Assembly: GCA_027625915.1 (NCBI GenBank)
Contig: JANTQA010000008.1
Coordinates: forward strand, 5,449,501 to 5,513,500
Origin: Anaeramoeba flamelloides
Taxonomy: Eukaryota > Metamonada > Anaeramoebidae
Direction: 5' to 3'
DNA: 64,000 nt
In this document: in pieces, positions 26,736 to 38,804 of the stretch
How positions within the stretch are numbered: the stretch's first letter is position 1
Layout of the letters: every line of letters begins with the position of its first letter
Notes under the pieces: generated by a model
What the model saw: the letters and a program-made list of their open reading frames with translations, nothing else
Told to the model about the DNA's origin: nothing
Database searches by the model: none
Made by a program: the position numbers and the translations under genes

Positions 26736-27165
26736 ATAAAATTTTAAATAAAACACAATTGAGTTTTCTATTCTTATTTCCCATTTTCAAAAAATTCGGT
26801 AATAAGAGTTATTATTCAAATAATTATAATAATAAATGAGCTATTATTCAAATTTTTGAAACAGCAAAAAAAAAAAAAGTCAAGATTCCTTGAAACTTAA
26901 AAATTATCGGTCCAAAACAGCCCAAAAAAATCTCAATATTTACTGATCTTTAAAAATTTACCTTTTTTGAAAATATTTTAAAGTGCTTCAAGAATCTTCA
27001 AAATTTTTTTTTTGTGATGTTTCAAAAATTGGAATAATATTTCATTAATTACTATTTTTTTTTGGAATTATAACTCTTATTAGCGAATTTTTTGAAAATG
27101 GGAAATAAGAATAGAAAACTCAATTGTGTTTTATTTAAAATTTTATGGTAGACTTCGAAAGACGG
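26717..27165. mobile_element. Foldback element, family E
   Basis: Arms of about 85-100 bp are near-perfect complements: the left includes TAAAATTTTAAATAAAACAC and AAATTCGGTAATAAGAGTTAT-like sequence, the right the reverse complement ending ATTTTATGGTAG. The centre (about 230 bp) is unrelated AT-rich sequence without an ORF. The outermost 15 bp of the arms are more diverged (ACCGCCGTTCC versus ACCGTCTTTCG). Confidence 0.75.
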
Positions 27166-28556
27166 TAAAATTCTTGACTATTGGATCATTTAGGATTTTT
27201 TTTTTTTTTCAATATAGGCTTTCTTATTCTTATATTCAACTATTTTTGGTAATCTATATCAACATCAAAATTTGATATTGTTTGAATTCCAAGGTCTCTT
27301 TGTGAAGACTGTAACCTAGGAAATGATGTATGATTTATTCTATAAAGATGTCAACTATTCTCTGAGGTGAAGATTTCTACTTCTTTCTTGATTTAATCAA
27401 AAAAGTTCATTTATAAAAAATTAAATTGATATTTGTAATTTCTTGGGCATCCTTTGCCAGAATGATGTTAAATTTTTTTAATATATTGATAAAGAAGTTT
27501 CTTAGACTTGGCCGATCTAAAGGATTCTCTAAAATAAAACACTTATTCGTGACCTATGGGTCAAAACATTTTTAAATTATTTTTAGTAATACCTCCTAGG
27601 ATATTTTTGTCTTACAAGTTCAGAATTTATTTGGAAGTTACCTCCTTAATGGGAAATGATAATACCAACCATTTTGTCTTTCAGTTTTCGACAACAGCTT
27701 CATTCTATTCCATAATTAGCAACTATTTCGTGCAAAGAAATTCTGTTTTGGCTTTAAATAAATAAAATGTTGTTTATTACTTTAAAGTACTCTATAGGTG
27801 TGGCTTCATCGAATAGAAAACAACCTTTGTTTTTAACTACAAGATTAAATGAGTACTGTTGATTGTAAAATAACAAGATCAAAATTTTCATTCTGCTTTT
27901 ATAAAAAACACCTTCATCACATATCTCAAGAATTACTACCAATTATCAAAAACCCCAATTCTAAAATGGGTAAATTAATAATAATAGCTTCTTTTCTGAA
28001 TTATAAATTTGAAATGATATACTATTCTATAAAACCTTTTATTTGGAAAGTTGAATGAAAATTTTGTTCACTTTATTGGCTACAAATAGTATATAACACA
28101 TTAAAAAAAAGTTTAGTATTCGAAGAGGCTTTTCGATAGCTCAGATAATTTTTAAAATTTTTCAAAAATTCTCAGCAAACAATCTTTGGATCTAACGAAA
28201 AAAATTAACGAAAACAAAAATAAATCCTTAGAATTTTATTAATTTAGAAATTAAAAAAAAAACAGTTAAAGGGTTTTCACTTTCAAAATTAAACAAAAAG
28301 TGAAGACTTAAAGTGTATTAAAAAATAAATAAAGAATTTTTTTTTTTTTTTTTTTGTTTTTTTTTGAATTTTTTTAAAATTCAAGTCTGTTCAAATCATA
28401 TTATCACAATAACATTAAAATAATTTTCAAAAGAGTTAGATACAAAATTTTAAAAATTTGATTTTAGGACAACCGTAATCATCAGGAGAAAGCCACACGA
28501 AAGAAAGGTATCATCAAATCTCATTTCGTTATTTTTTATGGCATTTGGAAAAGAAA

Positions 28557-29039
28557 TTAATTGTTTCCCAACTGTTGAAAAATAGGTAGTCTCTTTTTTT
28601 TGAGGCTACTCTTCTTTCTATTTGAAAAATGATGATACAGTCCCATTAGTTTAAGGGCATGGATTGATCCCAAAGCAATTGATTCCGGGTTGTCCCTATA
28701 ATGAATAAAATTACATCGACTTCCAAATTCACAAACACACTCTTCACCAAAAAAATTACGGCACACTTCAGTTTTGAATTTCAAATTCTTCGTAATACGT
28801 GGTGAGGTGTGGTTATGTTTTGGAGACTTTGGTCGGTTGTGGTTGTGGTTGTGGTTGTGGTTGTGGTTGTGGTTGTGGTTGTGGTTGTGATGAGTTGGTG
28901 ATATTCGTCCAGAAACGGAAGGATATTTGACAGGACTCATTTGGATGTGGTTAGGCTTGCGAAGTGGAGAAAATTGATCATTGTTGTAAAAATAATAAGA
29001 TGGTTGGTTTTGAATAAGTATAGGCTGTTGATAATCCAT
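28557..29039 (-). CDS. Single CCCH zinc-finger protein with His-Asn repeat
   Basis: A 160-residue single-exon ORF. Residues 86-113 read like a tristetraprolin-type finger: the lead-in KFKTEVC, then Cys93, Cys103, Cys109 and His113, spacing C-x9-C-x5-C-x3-H, one residue longer than the usual C-x8-C in the first gap; Cys101 offers an alternative ligand. Such fingers bind AU-rich RNA and usually recruit mRNA decay factors. Upstream there is a (His-Asn)9 repeat (residues 50-68) encoded by GGTTGT units on the plus strand, and a Pro/Tyr/Gln-rich N-terminus. The Lys-rich tail has no recognised domain. TTP proteins have two fingers; this has one, so function is inferred only as RNA binding. Confidence 0.8.
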   Translation of the reverse strand: MDYQQPILIQNQPSYYFYNNDQFSPLRKPNHIQMSPVKYPSVSGRISPTHHNHNHNHNHNHNHNHNHNRPKSPKHNHTSPRITKNLKFKTEVCRNFFGEECVCEFGSRCNFIHYRDNPESIALGSIHALKLMGLYHHFSNRKKSSLKKKRLPIFQQLGNN

Positions 29040-30747
29040 GTTTTGAAAAAGAAATAAATAATTTTTTTTATTTTTACAAGAAATTCAAAAAATAAAAAGA
29101 AGTTTTGGAAAATATTTGAAAAAAAAATGTTAAAAGTTAACAAAGTTTTTCTTTTAAATTTTTTTTTTTTTTTGAAAAAATCCCAAAAGGTTCCAATTTC
29201 ATTGAAGCTGTTCCATGTGGAGTTAAATACAACACTATTTTTTTAGGAAAAAATTTTTTTTTTAAATTTATACAAATGGATTTTGAGGGAATTAAGACAC
29301 ACAATAACAATGCAGTTTATGTCAAAACTTGCTCAAATATTGATCAATTTAATTTAATTTTTATAATTTGGCGGATGATTATTTAAAAAAAATGAAAGCA
29401 ACTGAAAGAAACAAGGTTAGTGAACAAAAACGCAAATGAGATTGTTTTTAAGGTTCTATTTTAAAACACTAATAATTAGAAAAGCATTGAACAAGAAAAT
29501 ACTTTTTGATTTGATTCTCCTTTCAATCAACAGAACTGAATTAAATCAAACTTTGTTGAGTAACCTTCGTTAGCGAAGCAAATCCTGTATTTAAGAAAAT
29601 ATTTTTGACAAAAATTGTTTTACAAAATGAGAGAATTGGTTTGTGTCAATTTCGAAAAGTATTACTCTACGACTGTTGATTTGGAAAAACAAGTTTATCC
29701 TTTTAGATGAAGTTTCGGGTTTAATGAGTAAGTGACGATAATGTGAATATTATTCTTGAATGTTTTTCATTTTGATCAAAAAAGGATTTAACAATTGTAG
29801 AATTCAAGTTCCAAAGTTGCAAGTTTTAAAATTTTATTCACCTTTGTTCCTTTTTTTTCAAGAGTCAACGTTTGGGAATTTGGGTTAACATTGTGGGGTG
29901 TTGTAATTATTTGGAGATTCTTTTCTCGACTAGATCAGAAATTTTGTTTTTTTCTAACTAAAAATTTTCTTTTTTTCTTTTCTAGTTACGATCCAGAAAT
30001 ACAAGGGTAATAACAGTTAGCCATTGGGTTTTTGGGGCACTTAGTAACACGAAAGTAATTCATTGTAGATATTCAGTTAATTAACTTGCATTTTTCACAA
30101 GTTATGACGAAAACGTTTTTAAAAGGTGTTATTTAACTGACTTTTTTCAACGTTCTCAGCTACTAGGTTTTTAACACTTTCTAACTTTGAAGTCTCACTT
30201 TTTTTTTAAAAGTTGAAGTTGTTTTATCAGAGTTTTCCATTTAAGATCGGTAAATTTTTTCGTTCAATTTTGAAGAGCCTACAAATAAAGATCTTCAAAA
30301 TTAATAAGCGAGGTAAGTTCTCTTACAATATTCTATTCTCTTTGATTGGGCATTGGGTATCAAATAAAAAATGAAAAATACAAAGAAAAAAACTTAAGGG
30401 GATCGCAACCCTAAAGTAAAAATTTTCACTTTTTTAACATTTTCCAACAGATTCTAAAAAAAAGTTTCTTTACTTTGGATTGTGTATAGTTGCTTTTTAG
30501 GATTCAAAGTACACTTTGAAAAATATTCCAAGTTTTTTTTGAAAGTACAGTAATTGCCTCTACCTAGGTAATCATCTGATGCGCCTAACCAGAATTTGAC
30601 ACACTTTTCAAATTTAACTGATATTCAAAATATTGATGAACTGATTGAGAGAAATGTATCATACCAATAAGCCCACAACAGCATATAAACAAGAAAACAG
30701 CCCCTTAAATCAATTTTAAAAAAAAGATTTATTCCAATTCTGATTTA

Positions 30748-31000
30748 CTGTTATTTTCCAATTTATAAATGAAAATTTATCATTCAATTTCCAAAATGAA
30801 TATTCATTATAACTGTAACAATCAAATTAGCAGAATAAAATTTTTTCTTAGAGTGTACCCAGGAAGTTTAATTTCTCGTCTAAAAATATCATTTCTAAAC
30901 GATATTGTCAAGATCTTTTGGATTTTCTTCGACTTATACACGAGAAAAAATTTTTGGGATGTGAACTAAAAATTTTCATTTTTTAATTAGAAAATAATAG
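30748..31000. mobile_element. Family D MITE, copy 1
   Basis: 253 bp with TA at 30746-30747 and 31001-31002. The ends, CTGTTATTTTCCAATTTATA and on the other strand CTATTATTTTCTAATTAAAA, extend as inverted repeats for about 45 bp. The interior is colinear with 41673-41927. A 66-codon ORF across it is fortuitous. Confidence 0.8.
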
Positions 31001-31459
31001 TATCGGAAATTGATACCTTAGAAAAAAAAAGGAAATATCAAACTTCAAATTTAAAACCCTAGTACCAGTATAAAAGTAAAAAATGGTATTTTTTTTTTTC
31101 ATTTTTTTTTTTAATAAACTTTTTTTGAATATCTTTAAGTGCTAGTTTTGAACCAAGTATTTAGCCAGGTTTGAACAGTAACAATTTTTATATTTCAGGC
31201 ACCTTCTGCTCATGTGGTTTTTGAAAAAGGAGATTGAAAAAAAAAAAAAAATGAATATTTTTTGCTTTTATATAAGTACTAACACTTTAAACAAAAACAA
31301 AACCCTTTTAATTTGAAAAAATTATAAATTTTAAACAATAGTTAAAAAAACAAAAGAATAAATATTTTTACACTATTTACCCAAATTCACAATCTAAACG
31401 CTTAAAATGATTTACAATCGAGTAATATATTGAAACATAAATCCATATTCCCTAATAGT

Positions 31460-31505
<46 letters not shown>

Positions 31506-32089
31506 ATTAATCTACAAATTTTGTTAAAGTTTATAAATCTTCTTCTAAGAGGAAAGTGCATTTAGTGGATAAAATAAAGCATCAAGCTAGAGAACCGAGT
31601 TATATTGCGTTAAAAACTTTATTAAACTATAAAAAAATTTCCTTTTATTCCCAAACCAATATAATATTGTAGTATATACTTTACTATTTTTCTAAAAGAA
31701 CAATAAATTATTTTTAGGGTAACATTACTATACGACCATAAAAAAAGTTTTTCCAAAAAAAAATAATATTTGCTAATTTCACCCTTTTTAATAACTTCAA
31801 TTATAATAAACACTATTGGTTAATAAAAAATCTTGGATCAAAAAATTATTTTTGAAAATATTTTACAATTTAAGTTGGAGAATCATATTTTCCAGGTTAT
31901 TTTTTCAAATTTAATCGCAATAAACAATTTGAAAACGTTTTTTCTTCTATCTAAGATGCCATTTTATAAAAATTTAACATTATTTTAAATCTGATGAATA
32001 TTTTTCAAATAGGGAATCAATTATTTTGGTGATCAAAGAATTATTTGTTCTTTTGAATTGGAAAAAATATTTTTTCTTTGCCTTTTCAG

Positions 32090-32610
32090 TTAGGTTTTTT
32101 TTAATTTTTGAAATAAACAGAAAATTTAATAAATTTTCAGTTTATTCCAAAAAATAAAAAAATCTGCAATTAAATTTTCCAGAATTTAAAAGAATTGAGT
32201 AAAATTTATAGTTTTTCTCCATTCTTTTGAATTCAGGAAACCCACCGTTAACTTTTCTCGAGTTTTCAGTTCTTTAGGAAAATCAATAGATTTAACAAAT
32301 AGAACAGAAAAACCCAAGAAAACCTACGCGCCATTCGACACTCTACTGAAACTTTTGTTAATTTTTCCAGAATTTAAAAGAATAGAGTAAAATCATAGAT
32401 TTTCAACAATTCTTTTGAATTTTGGAAAACCGCCTTTATCTTTTCTTGAGTTTTCTATTTATTAGGAAAATCAATAGATTTTACTAATAAAACAGAAAAC
32501 GTCAAGAAAATCTAGGCACTTGACAGACACCTTGGTTAGATTTTTTTTAATTTTTGAAATAAACAGAAAATTTCTTAAATCTACAGTCTATTTCAAAAAG
32601 TTTAAAAAAA
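32090..32610. repeat. Tandem repeat family I (about 187-bp period)
   Basis: Two units, each starting TTTTCCAGAATTTAAAAGAA (near 32175 and 32362), with GAGTTTTC, AGGAAAATCAATAGATTT and AAAACAGAAAA landmarks in both. They are bracketed by TTTTTGAAATAAACAGAAAA at about 32106 and 32549. Another copy lies at 41150-41420. Confidence 0.7.
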
Positions 32611-34713
32611 TATTTAAGACATGGAATATTTATTATATGTTATTTTTTTTTTTCGTATTTGAGTTTTGTTAGTTTATTAGAGTTTTTCAACTATTAGTAA
32701 TTATCTATTCAAAAACACCCTAAAGCCGAATCTAAGGAAAATTCATTATCACCTCGATTTAAATTTTTTTCCACAAAATATACTTTTTTTTCTTAACTAG
32801 TGACTTTTAAAAACCGGAGTACTATTAACAACAATAAACACACTAGCCTCAATATTTTTAACAGAACTGAAATGTTGATTATATTTTGAATAAACCCAAT
32901 TAACAAATATGAAATGATAATTTGGTGGAGTTTTGTCTAAATTTTCCTTTTCAATTTTAGCTTTTCATATTAGTGGAGTGTAAAAACTCTATTTTTTACC
33001 AGATTCGATATTTACACTTGTAACTTTTGAGATAAAACATAAAAGAAACACAGCCCTAATAAAAATAAATAAATCTTTATAATACAATTACAAATACATG
33101 AACAAATGAAATAATTGACTTATGTTCTTACTATCACAGACTAATTGTATTTTCTCAAAAATGTTCAAGGCATATTGTGTGCCCCAAAAAACCACTATAA
33201 AAAAATTTAGAAAAATTAAATTATATAGACATCATTGTGAAAAATTTTGAATTTAAGTATTTTTTCTAAACTTAAATAGAGTTATTAAAACGATTTAATA
33301 AGCAAAAATTAAGAATATAATATACATTTAATGATTTACATAATATGTAATTTTAATTGTTAGCTGTATCTAAAAAGATAATAATTTGTGGAATAATAAT
33401 TATTCATTAAATTGATAATTATTAGTGATGTTAAGGGCTCAGCCAGCTGATCTCCCAAACGGCACCCAAATAAAAATTAATTTTTAAACTAAATATTAAC
33501 GAATTTTAAAATAATTTATTGGTGGTATTCCATTAGTTACAAATTTTGAAGAGACCAAGTAACAAAAAATTCTAATCAAAAAAGAAACCCAATAAAAGAA
33601 AATTTTTCGGGTGTGATTAAATTTTTTTTTCCATTTTTATTAAAAATAAAAAAATTAAATTTATTTTATTTCTTTCATTATAAAAATTTTTTTACCTTGT
33701 TTATTCCTTTTTCCATCAATATTACACAACAACAAGTCTTCATTACAATGGATATCAAAATGAAGATTTTTTCTTCTTATTTGATATAAATCTTTTGATT
33801 ATCAGTAAAAAATGATTTATTCAACCAATTAAAATATATTGATATTTATTCAAATAGAATAGTTAGAAAGATAAAAAAAAAATAAAATGTATTTACCAAT
33901 TTTACTTTGAACTTATGTTTTTGTTCTAATATGAACTTCGATTTTACAAAAAAAAAAAATTCTTGAATATTTTTGGGAATTTTGTAATTTTATCCACAAA
34001 ATTCAAAAATCAATTTTTTTTTCTTGTAAAAAAAGATTTAAATTGCTCTAAAAATTCTTTTTAATAAGATAAAACATTATTTGAAAAAATTTATCAAAAT
34101 TGAATAATTCAAAATCATTTTTTTTTTCATTTTATGAAAACTAAAGAAAACAACTTTTAGAAAACATTAAAAAAAAACATTACATAATAGATCTAAATTT
34201 CCCTGATAAAATTTTGAAAAATTTCTATCAAAAATTCATTTTTTAATCACCAATACCACCGGTTAGTATTTTTGACCCTGATTTAAATTGAAATATAAAT
34301 GTAAACAGTACCAAAATAATGAATTTCCTTTCAAAAATCAATATTTATTAACCTAAAACCAAAAATATTTTCTACCATTTGCAAGAATTAACTCAATTGT
34401 TAATAAAAATAATCGGTTATTTTATTTATTTTCAATTACAAACATGAAAATTAGAATTTAAAAAATTCGACTCGAATGTATCAAATATTTAGATGAAATA
34501 ACACAGTTATTAAATAAGTCAAAATACAAATCCCAAAAAAAAAAAAAAAAGATCTAAAGATTTCCCTTAATTTTTTAATGATACTGAACCCCTCAATCTT
34601 TTTTTCTTTGAGATTATCTCAAATAAACACTTTTTTATAGTATTAACTTATATAAAAGTATATTCCAATATTCATCAAATAGAATATTGATAAATTTAAT
34701 GTAATATACACTG

Positions 34714-34907
34714 CAGCCAGTTCCACTTTTAAGACACAAACTTTCAACGAAATTTAAGTTAAATAAAACTCAAATGAAAGCACATTTTTTGGAATTTTTT
34801 TCTTTACAATTTATTTTACGAGAATCTGAATTTTGTGACTTAATTTAAGATTTTTTTTTGTGCCTTAAATCCCGTATCAGTTTGCACCTTAAAAGTGGAA
34901 CTGACTG
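34714..34907. mobile_element. Palindromic MITE family A, copy 7
   Basis: 194 bp; the left end is CAGCCAGTTCCACTTTTAAG and the right end GGAACTGACTG followed by TA (34908-34909). The left flanking dinucleotide is TG rather than TA. Arms have several differences, so it is older than the 5.7-9.1 kb cluster. Confidence 0.85.
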
Positions 34908-35749
34908 TAAATGTATTACTCTTAGATCTTTGCGAAAATAATATTTATCGAAAAATTAACAAAATTTCTCAAAATCACTTATAATTTTATTGATTTGTTA
35001 AAGCTAAATACTTTTTTGGTTTGTTTTTTTTCTAATGCCATACAATTAAAAATGAAATTTTTTCATTTTATTTTTTTTTTTAATTTTTTGAGAATCTAGA
35101 ATTTAAAAGTACCAATAAACCTATTATAAACCACCAATAATTTCAATTCAAATAAGAGCTATGATATTAATAGTATCTTAAATTAACATTACAATTTTGA
35201 AAGGAGAAGAAAATAAAACCACATTTCTAAATTTGTTGTAACCTAACAACTATTATTGATCAATCCAAAAGATTAAATACCATAAACAAATTTTAATACC
35301 AGTTTCTTAGTTTAAGAAGAACCCGACTTTAACCTTATACCAATCAGTGTCAAAAAAAAAAAAAAAAATTACAATATAACAAAACATATTCCTGATTAGA
35401 TAAAAAAGAAATGAAAAAAAAAACAGATAAGTCAAAAAAAAAAGATAAAAACATCTCGTTGGAATCAAAATAATTCCCAAATTCAAATTAAATGGAAATT
35501 GCCGCAGTGTTATTCTTAAAACTGTTTTAACGGTATCAAGAATTTTGAAATCTAATTTATTTATTTACTATTCAATTATTCGACATATAAAAAAAAATTT
35601 AAATTAAAATCAAAATTAAAATAAAGCAAAAAACGATTTGAAATTTATTTTGCGATTTAAAAAAAAAAAAAACACCGAAAAAACTTTATCATCAAATAAT
35701 TACAAAAATAATCACAAAAAAACAAAAAAAAAAATGAAGAAAAAATTAA

Positions 35750-38191
35750 TTAGTTTACCCAAGCATCGCAATAAGCTGGTTTATGGAAGCGAACTTGCGC
35801 ACAACTTCTATCTGGAATTTTATTTAACAAACTGCGGTAATTTCTGGACACTTTAACATTTTGGGGATAATTAGCCAAATGCTTATAGGTTTGGTATATA
35901 TCCCATACACAAAATTTTGAATTTAAATTATGATTTAAATTTTTTTCGACACCTTTCATTTTTTTTAATACCCTTTTGGGTATGATTAAATCAAAAACAG
36001 GCCACTTATGGTTTTTTTCTGACCATTTACCGTAATGTATTCCGTGGTCCGACAAAATAATTAAGATTGTATTTTTATTTTCTTTTTCGTACAAAAAATT
36101 GGATAAGAAAGTTGCAAAATCATCATCTACGGATTTTAAAATGGTCAGTGAGGATTCGTGTGATTCGTATAAGATGGAAACAACAAATTTGGCCAAGTTA
36201 TGGTGATTTTTAGTCTTCATTAATTTGTGCAAACTTTGGAAGAGGACGTTATGGCCATATTGGCCATAGAGGCAATGCACAGAATCGTTTTTATATGGCG
36301 ACCAATTGGTATCACAGAAGGGGGAAAGAAAACGATAATCAAAGGGCACCAAATGCCTTGGCGCTTCAATATTGACACCATATCTTTTTTGGCAGGTATC
36401 GTTTTGGTAGCAAAGCTCGTCAACAAATGCCGTTATGTATCCCTTTTCGTTTTTAAAATAATTCCAAACCCAATCGTTTGAATCGATCGGGATTGAACGG
36501 GTTTCGTGGAAACCAAATAACGGCAATTGGTTGGAAAAGGAGTGCTCTCCATAAGTCCTATACCCCTCAAACGACCAATATTTGATTTTTTTATTTTTTT
36601 GGAAATCCTCCAGCGTTTGGATAGACTTTGTCAATGATCCCCGATAGCTGTATTTACTTGCACCATCAAACATGATTGTCACAATGTTTGGCTTGAATGC
36701 TTTCGTTACCGGATCTTCATTTTTTGTTCTGTTTTGCATTTCCAATTTTCTTTTTGAAATAAATGGATAATGTGGGAAAACCTTGACTTTGGATCCAAAA
36801 TATGATTTACATTTTGCATACACCACCAAATTTTCTTTTTTGTTAATTTTGATTTGAAAAGGCTTGATATATTTCATTGTTTCATAATTTTGATATTTTC
36901 CCTTTGAGTAATATTTTCTAATCTCAACTTGGCTAATACCTAAACATTTTGAAATGTTTAAAAACCCTTTATCCGAGAAGGTTACAAAATTGTCTGAATC
37001 ACAATTATTTATACCTTTCATTTTGAAAATTAATAACAAAATTAAAATTATTAAAGCAATCATTAGAATTAGAAATAGGATATATTTGAGTAACACCGCT
37101 AAATTTGTTTGTTTTTTTCTATTTTTGAATATATAAATTCCCTTATTATTTTCCTCATTCTTTTCCTTTTCCTTTTCGTTTTCCTTTTCCATTTCATTTT
37201 CCTTTTCCTTTTCCTTTTCCTTTTCCTTTTCCTTTTTCCGTTCGTTTCCTTGTTCTTTTTCTTCTCCTTTTTTTATTGAATTTTTATTTTTATTTCCATT
37301 TTCTTTTTTGAAAATCTTCTTGCCATTTTGAATTTGTCGATCATCCCCACTCAAAAATAATTTTGTTTTGAAAAAATGATCACTTGCCAAGAGTAAGAGC
37401 GAAAATATTACTAAAGAAATAAAAGCTAAACAATAACTGTACCTTAAAACCAACATTGGCATTCCATAGAAAAATAACATTAAACAAGATTTCAACAAAG
37501 AAGCCATCAGATAATTTTGGAATATAGAAAAGTAGATGCTAGTGTTGAGTTCGATTGAAAAATAAATGAGAAACAATTTAATAAAGATCTGATACTTTGG
37601 ATCAACAGTTGACACACCTACATTTAGATAGACTAAAGGGAAATTTAAAATTAAATTCAATGTGCTAATAAAGAGGCATTGCTTGAAAACATACCAATGT
37701 TTATTTGGGTTCATCCTAATTAAATTTTTTAAAAAGATTCTGTGCATAACATATTCTTCAATCAAAATCAGAAATGAAAATAGGGTTGGGTAAAGAATGA
37801 ACAATTTGGAAGCTAAGTAAATATAAAGAATCACAGCATTTTGCTTTTGGCTGTCGTGATCCGCCAATGAATTAAAGGAAGAATCCAAATTAAAATTATT
37901 GGAGATGAGTTGAATAACAAACGAAAGCAAAGTTAACAGAAATGCAAAAAGTATTGTAAACAAGTGTTGAACAGCAAGACGCTTGATTGAGAAAAACAGA
38001 TCTGTGAATAATTGGATTTTCTTTTGAAAGATGAACGTTACAGAATAGCTTGTAGTTTTGAGCAACAATACGTACATTAATTTTGTGTGGATGCCAGCAT
38101 TTGTGAAAGCAAGCGAATAAATGTAAAGAAAAAAGAGTTGGATTATTAAGATAGGTAAAGAAGATTTCAACAGATTCAAATAAATCTCCAT
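35750..38191 (-). CDS. Membrane protein with DUF229 sulfatase-like domain
   Basis: 813 residues in a single exon. The N-terminal 300 residues hold several hydrophobic segments (for example about 10-30, 70-100, 125-150 and 230-270), then a Lys/Glu-rich linker (about 300-350) and one more strong transmembrane segment (about 367-392). The C-terminal 400 residues resemble the DUF229 branch of the alkaline-phosphatase/sulfatase fold: IVTIMFDGASKYSYRG near 500 with the metal-site Asp, an FEGYRTYGEHSFSNQ stretch, and LIILSDHGIHYGKW near 713 with the second Asp-His metal site, then a Cys-bearing tail. Such proteins are taken to be extracytoplasmic hydrolases, but no substrate is established. The Lys/Glu linker is coded by TTTTCC units on the plus strand (37140-37240) and is probably of variable length. 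Confidence 0.88.
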   Translation of the reverse strand: MEIYLNLLKSSLPILIIQLFFLYIYSLAFTNAGIHTKLMYVLLLKTTSYSVTFIFQKKIQLFTDLFFSIKRLAVQHLFTILFAFLLTLLSFVIQLISNNFNLDSSFNSLADHDSQKQNAVILYIYLASKLFILYPTLFSFLILIEEYVMHRIFLKNLIRMNPNKHWYVFKQCLFISTLNLILNFPLVYLNVGVSTVDPKYQIFIKLFLIYFSIELNTSIYFSIFQNYLMASLLKSCLMLFFYGMPMLVLRYSYCLAFISLVIFSLLLLASDHFFKTKLFLSGDDRQIQNGKKIFKKENGNKNKNSIKKGEEKEQGNERKKEKEKEKEKEKENEMEKENEKEKEKNEENNKGIYIFKNRKKQTNLAVLLKYILFLILMIALIILILLLIFKMKGINNCDSDNFVTFSDKGFLNISKCLGISQVEIRKYYSKGKYQNYETMKYIKPFQIKINKKENLVVYAKCKSYFGSKVKVFPHYPFISKRKLEMQNRTKNEDPVTKAFKPNIVTIMFDGASKYSYRGSLTKSIQTLEDFQKNKKIKYWSFEGYRTYGEHSFSNQLPLFGFHETRSIPIDSNDWVWNYFKNEKGYITAFVDELCYQNDTCQKRYGVNIEAPRHLVPFDYRFLSPFCDTNWSPYKNDSVHCLYGQYGHNVLFQSLHKLMKTKNHHNLAKFVVSILYESHESSLTILKSVDDDFATFLSNFLYEKENKNTILIILSDHGIHYGKWSEKNHKWPVFDLIIPKRVLKKMKGVEKNLNHNLNSKFCVWDIYQTYKHLANYPQNVKVSRNYRSLLNKIPDRSCAQVRFHKPAYCDAWVN

Positions 38192-38336
38192 TCGAAATAA
38201 GAAAAAAATGATTTTTCTTGTTTTTATTACAGAATAATTTCATGCTAATTCTTTTGGGAATTTAATGTATTAGTATAGTTTGCAAACATTTTTAAAGGTG
38301 TACTAATAAAAAAGAAGAACTACAGAATTTTTCTTA

Positions 38337-38574
38337 CTGATACATATAAATTCAAAAAAAGTTTTTAATTTTTTGGTTCACTTTCCTTTTTTTTTATATC
38401 TTATAAGCCAACTTTTAAAACATTTTTTTTTCCAACTCCAGTCCTATTGCCACCTAATTTACAAATTTTCTTTGAATTGAAACCAATAAAATTCTTTCTT
38501 CAAAGCTTATAAAAACATTTTCAAAAATAAGAAAGTGAACAAAAAAGTTAAAAACTTTTTCATGAATTTATCAG
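38337..38574. mobile_element. CTGATA-ended MITE
   Basis: 238 bp with TA at 38335-38336 and 38575-38576. The left end CTGATACATATAAATTCA and the right end, read on the other strand CTGATAAATTCATGAAAAAG, continue as inverted repeats to a shared GTTCACTTTC about 45 bp in. No ORF. Confidence 0.75.
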
Positions 38575-38576
38575 TA

Positions 38577-38804
38577 ATTCCAAATAAATTACCAAAAATT
38601 TATCATTCCATTTCCTTTTTTTTAATTTATTAACTCAACTTTTAAGACAACTCAAGATAAAAGAATATTTTTTAACTCAAACCAATTTTACAAAGTTTCT
38701 TAACATTTAAACCAATAGAATGCAAAAATCAAAGCTTTGGGTAAAATAATTTGTAAAATAGAAAGTGAAGTAAAAATTTTCAGATATTTATTTGAATTTA
38801 TCAG
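38577..38804. mobile_element. Second CTGATA-ended MITE, diverged left end
   Basis: Adjacent direct copy: the interior shares ACCAATA-AAT and CAAAGCTT with the previous element, and the right end, read on the other strand as CTGATAAATTCAAATAAATA, is followed by TA at 38805-38806. The left end has drifted (CCAAAAATTTATCATTCC). The two copies abut at a shared TA region, so one may have landed beside the other. Confidence 0.55.

Larger units (their letters stand above)
22935..28556. other. Gene-free AT-rich region with repeats
   Basis: No supported gene. It holds a partial family G element (about 24058-24400), a short hairpin at 25058-25119 with complementary TGAATACCAAT/ATTGGTATTCA ends, and the family E tandem/inverted repeat array (about 26180-27300). 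The rest shows only homopolymers and weak ATTTTCATTC-containing inverted repeats. Confidence 0.6.
29040..35749. other. Gene-free AT-rich region
   Basis: No supported gene in 6.7 kb. It contains family D copy 30748-31000, a (CT)15 microsatellite at 31464-31494, the tandem family I repeat (about 32090-32610) and MITE family A copy 7 (34714-34907). A CTTCG-TTAG-CGAAG hairpin lies near 29570 and a GC-richer patch near 33430-33470, neither with a clear role. No tRNA-like arm structure was recognised. Confidence 0.6.

Noticed and set aside
28466-28507. A 42-bp exon-like piece (DNRNHQEKATRKK) between AG and GT signals
   Set aside because: No adjacent exon or family match could be found; too short to support a gene.
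33430-33470. GC-richer patch GGCTCAGCCAGCTGATCTCC as possible tRNA or regulatory site
   Set aside because: No cloverleaf arms or TPsiC-type box could be formed around it.
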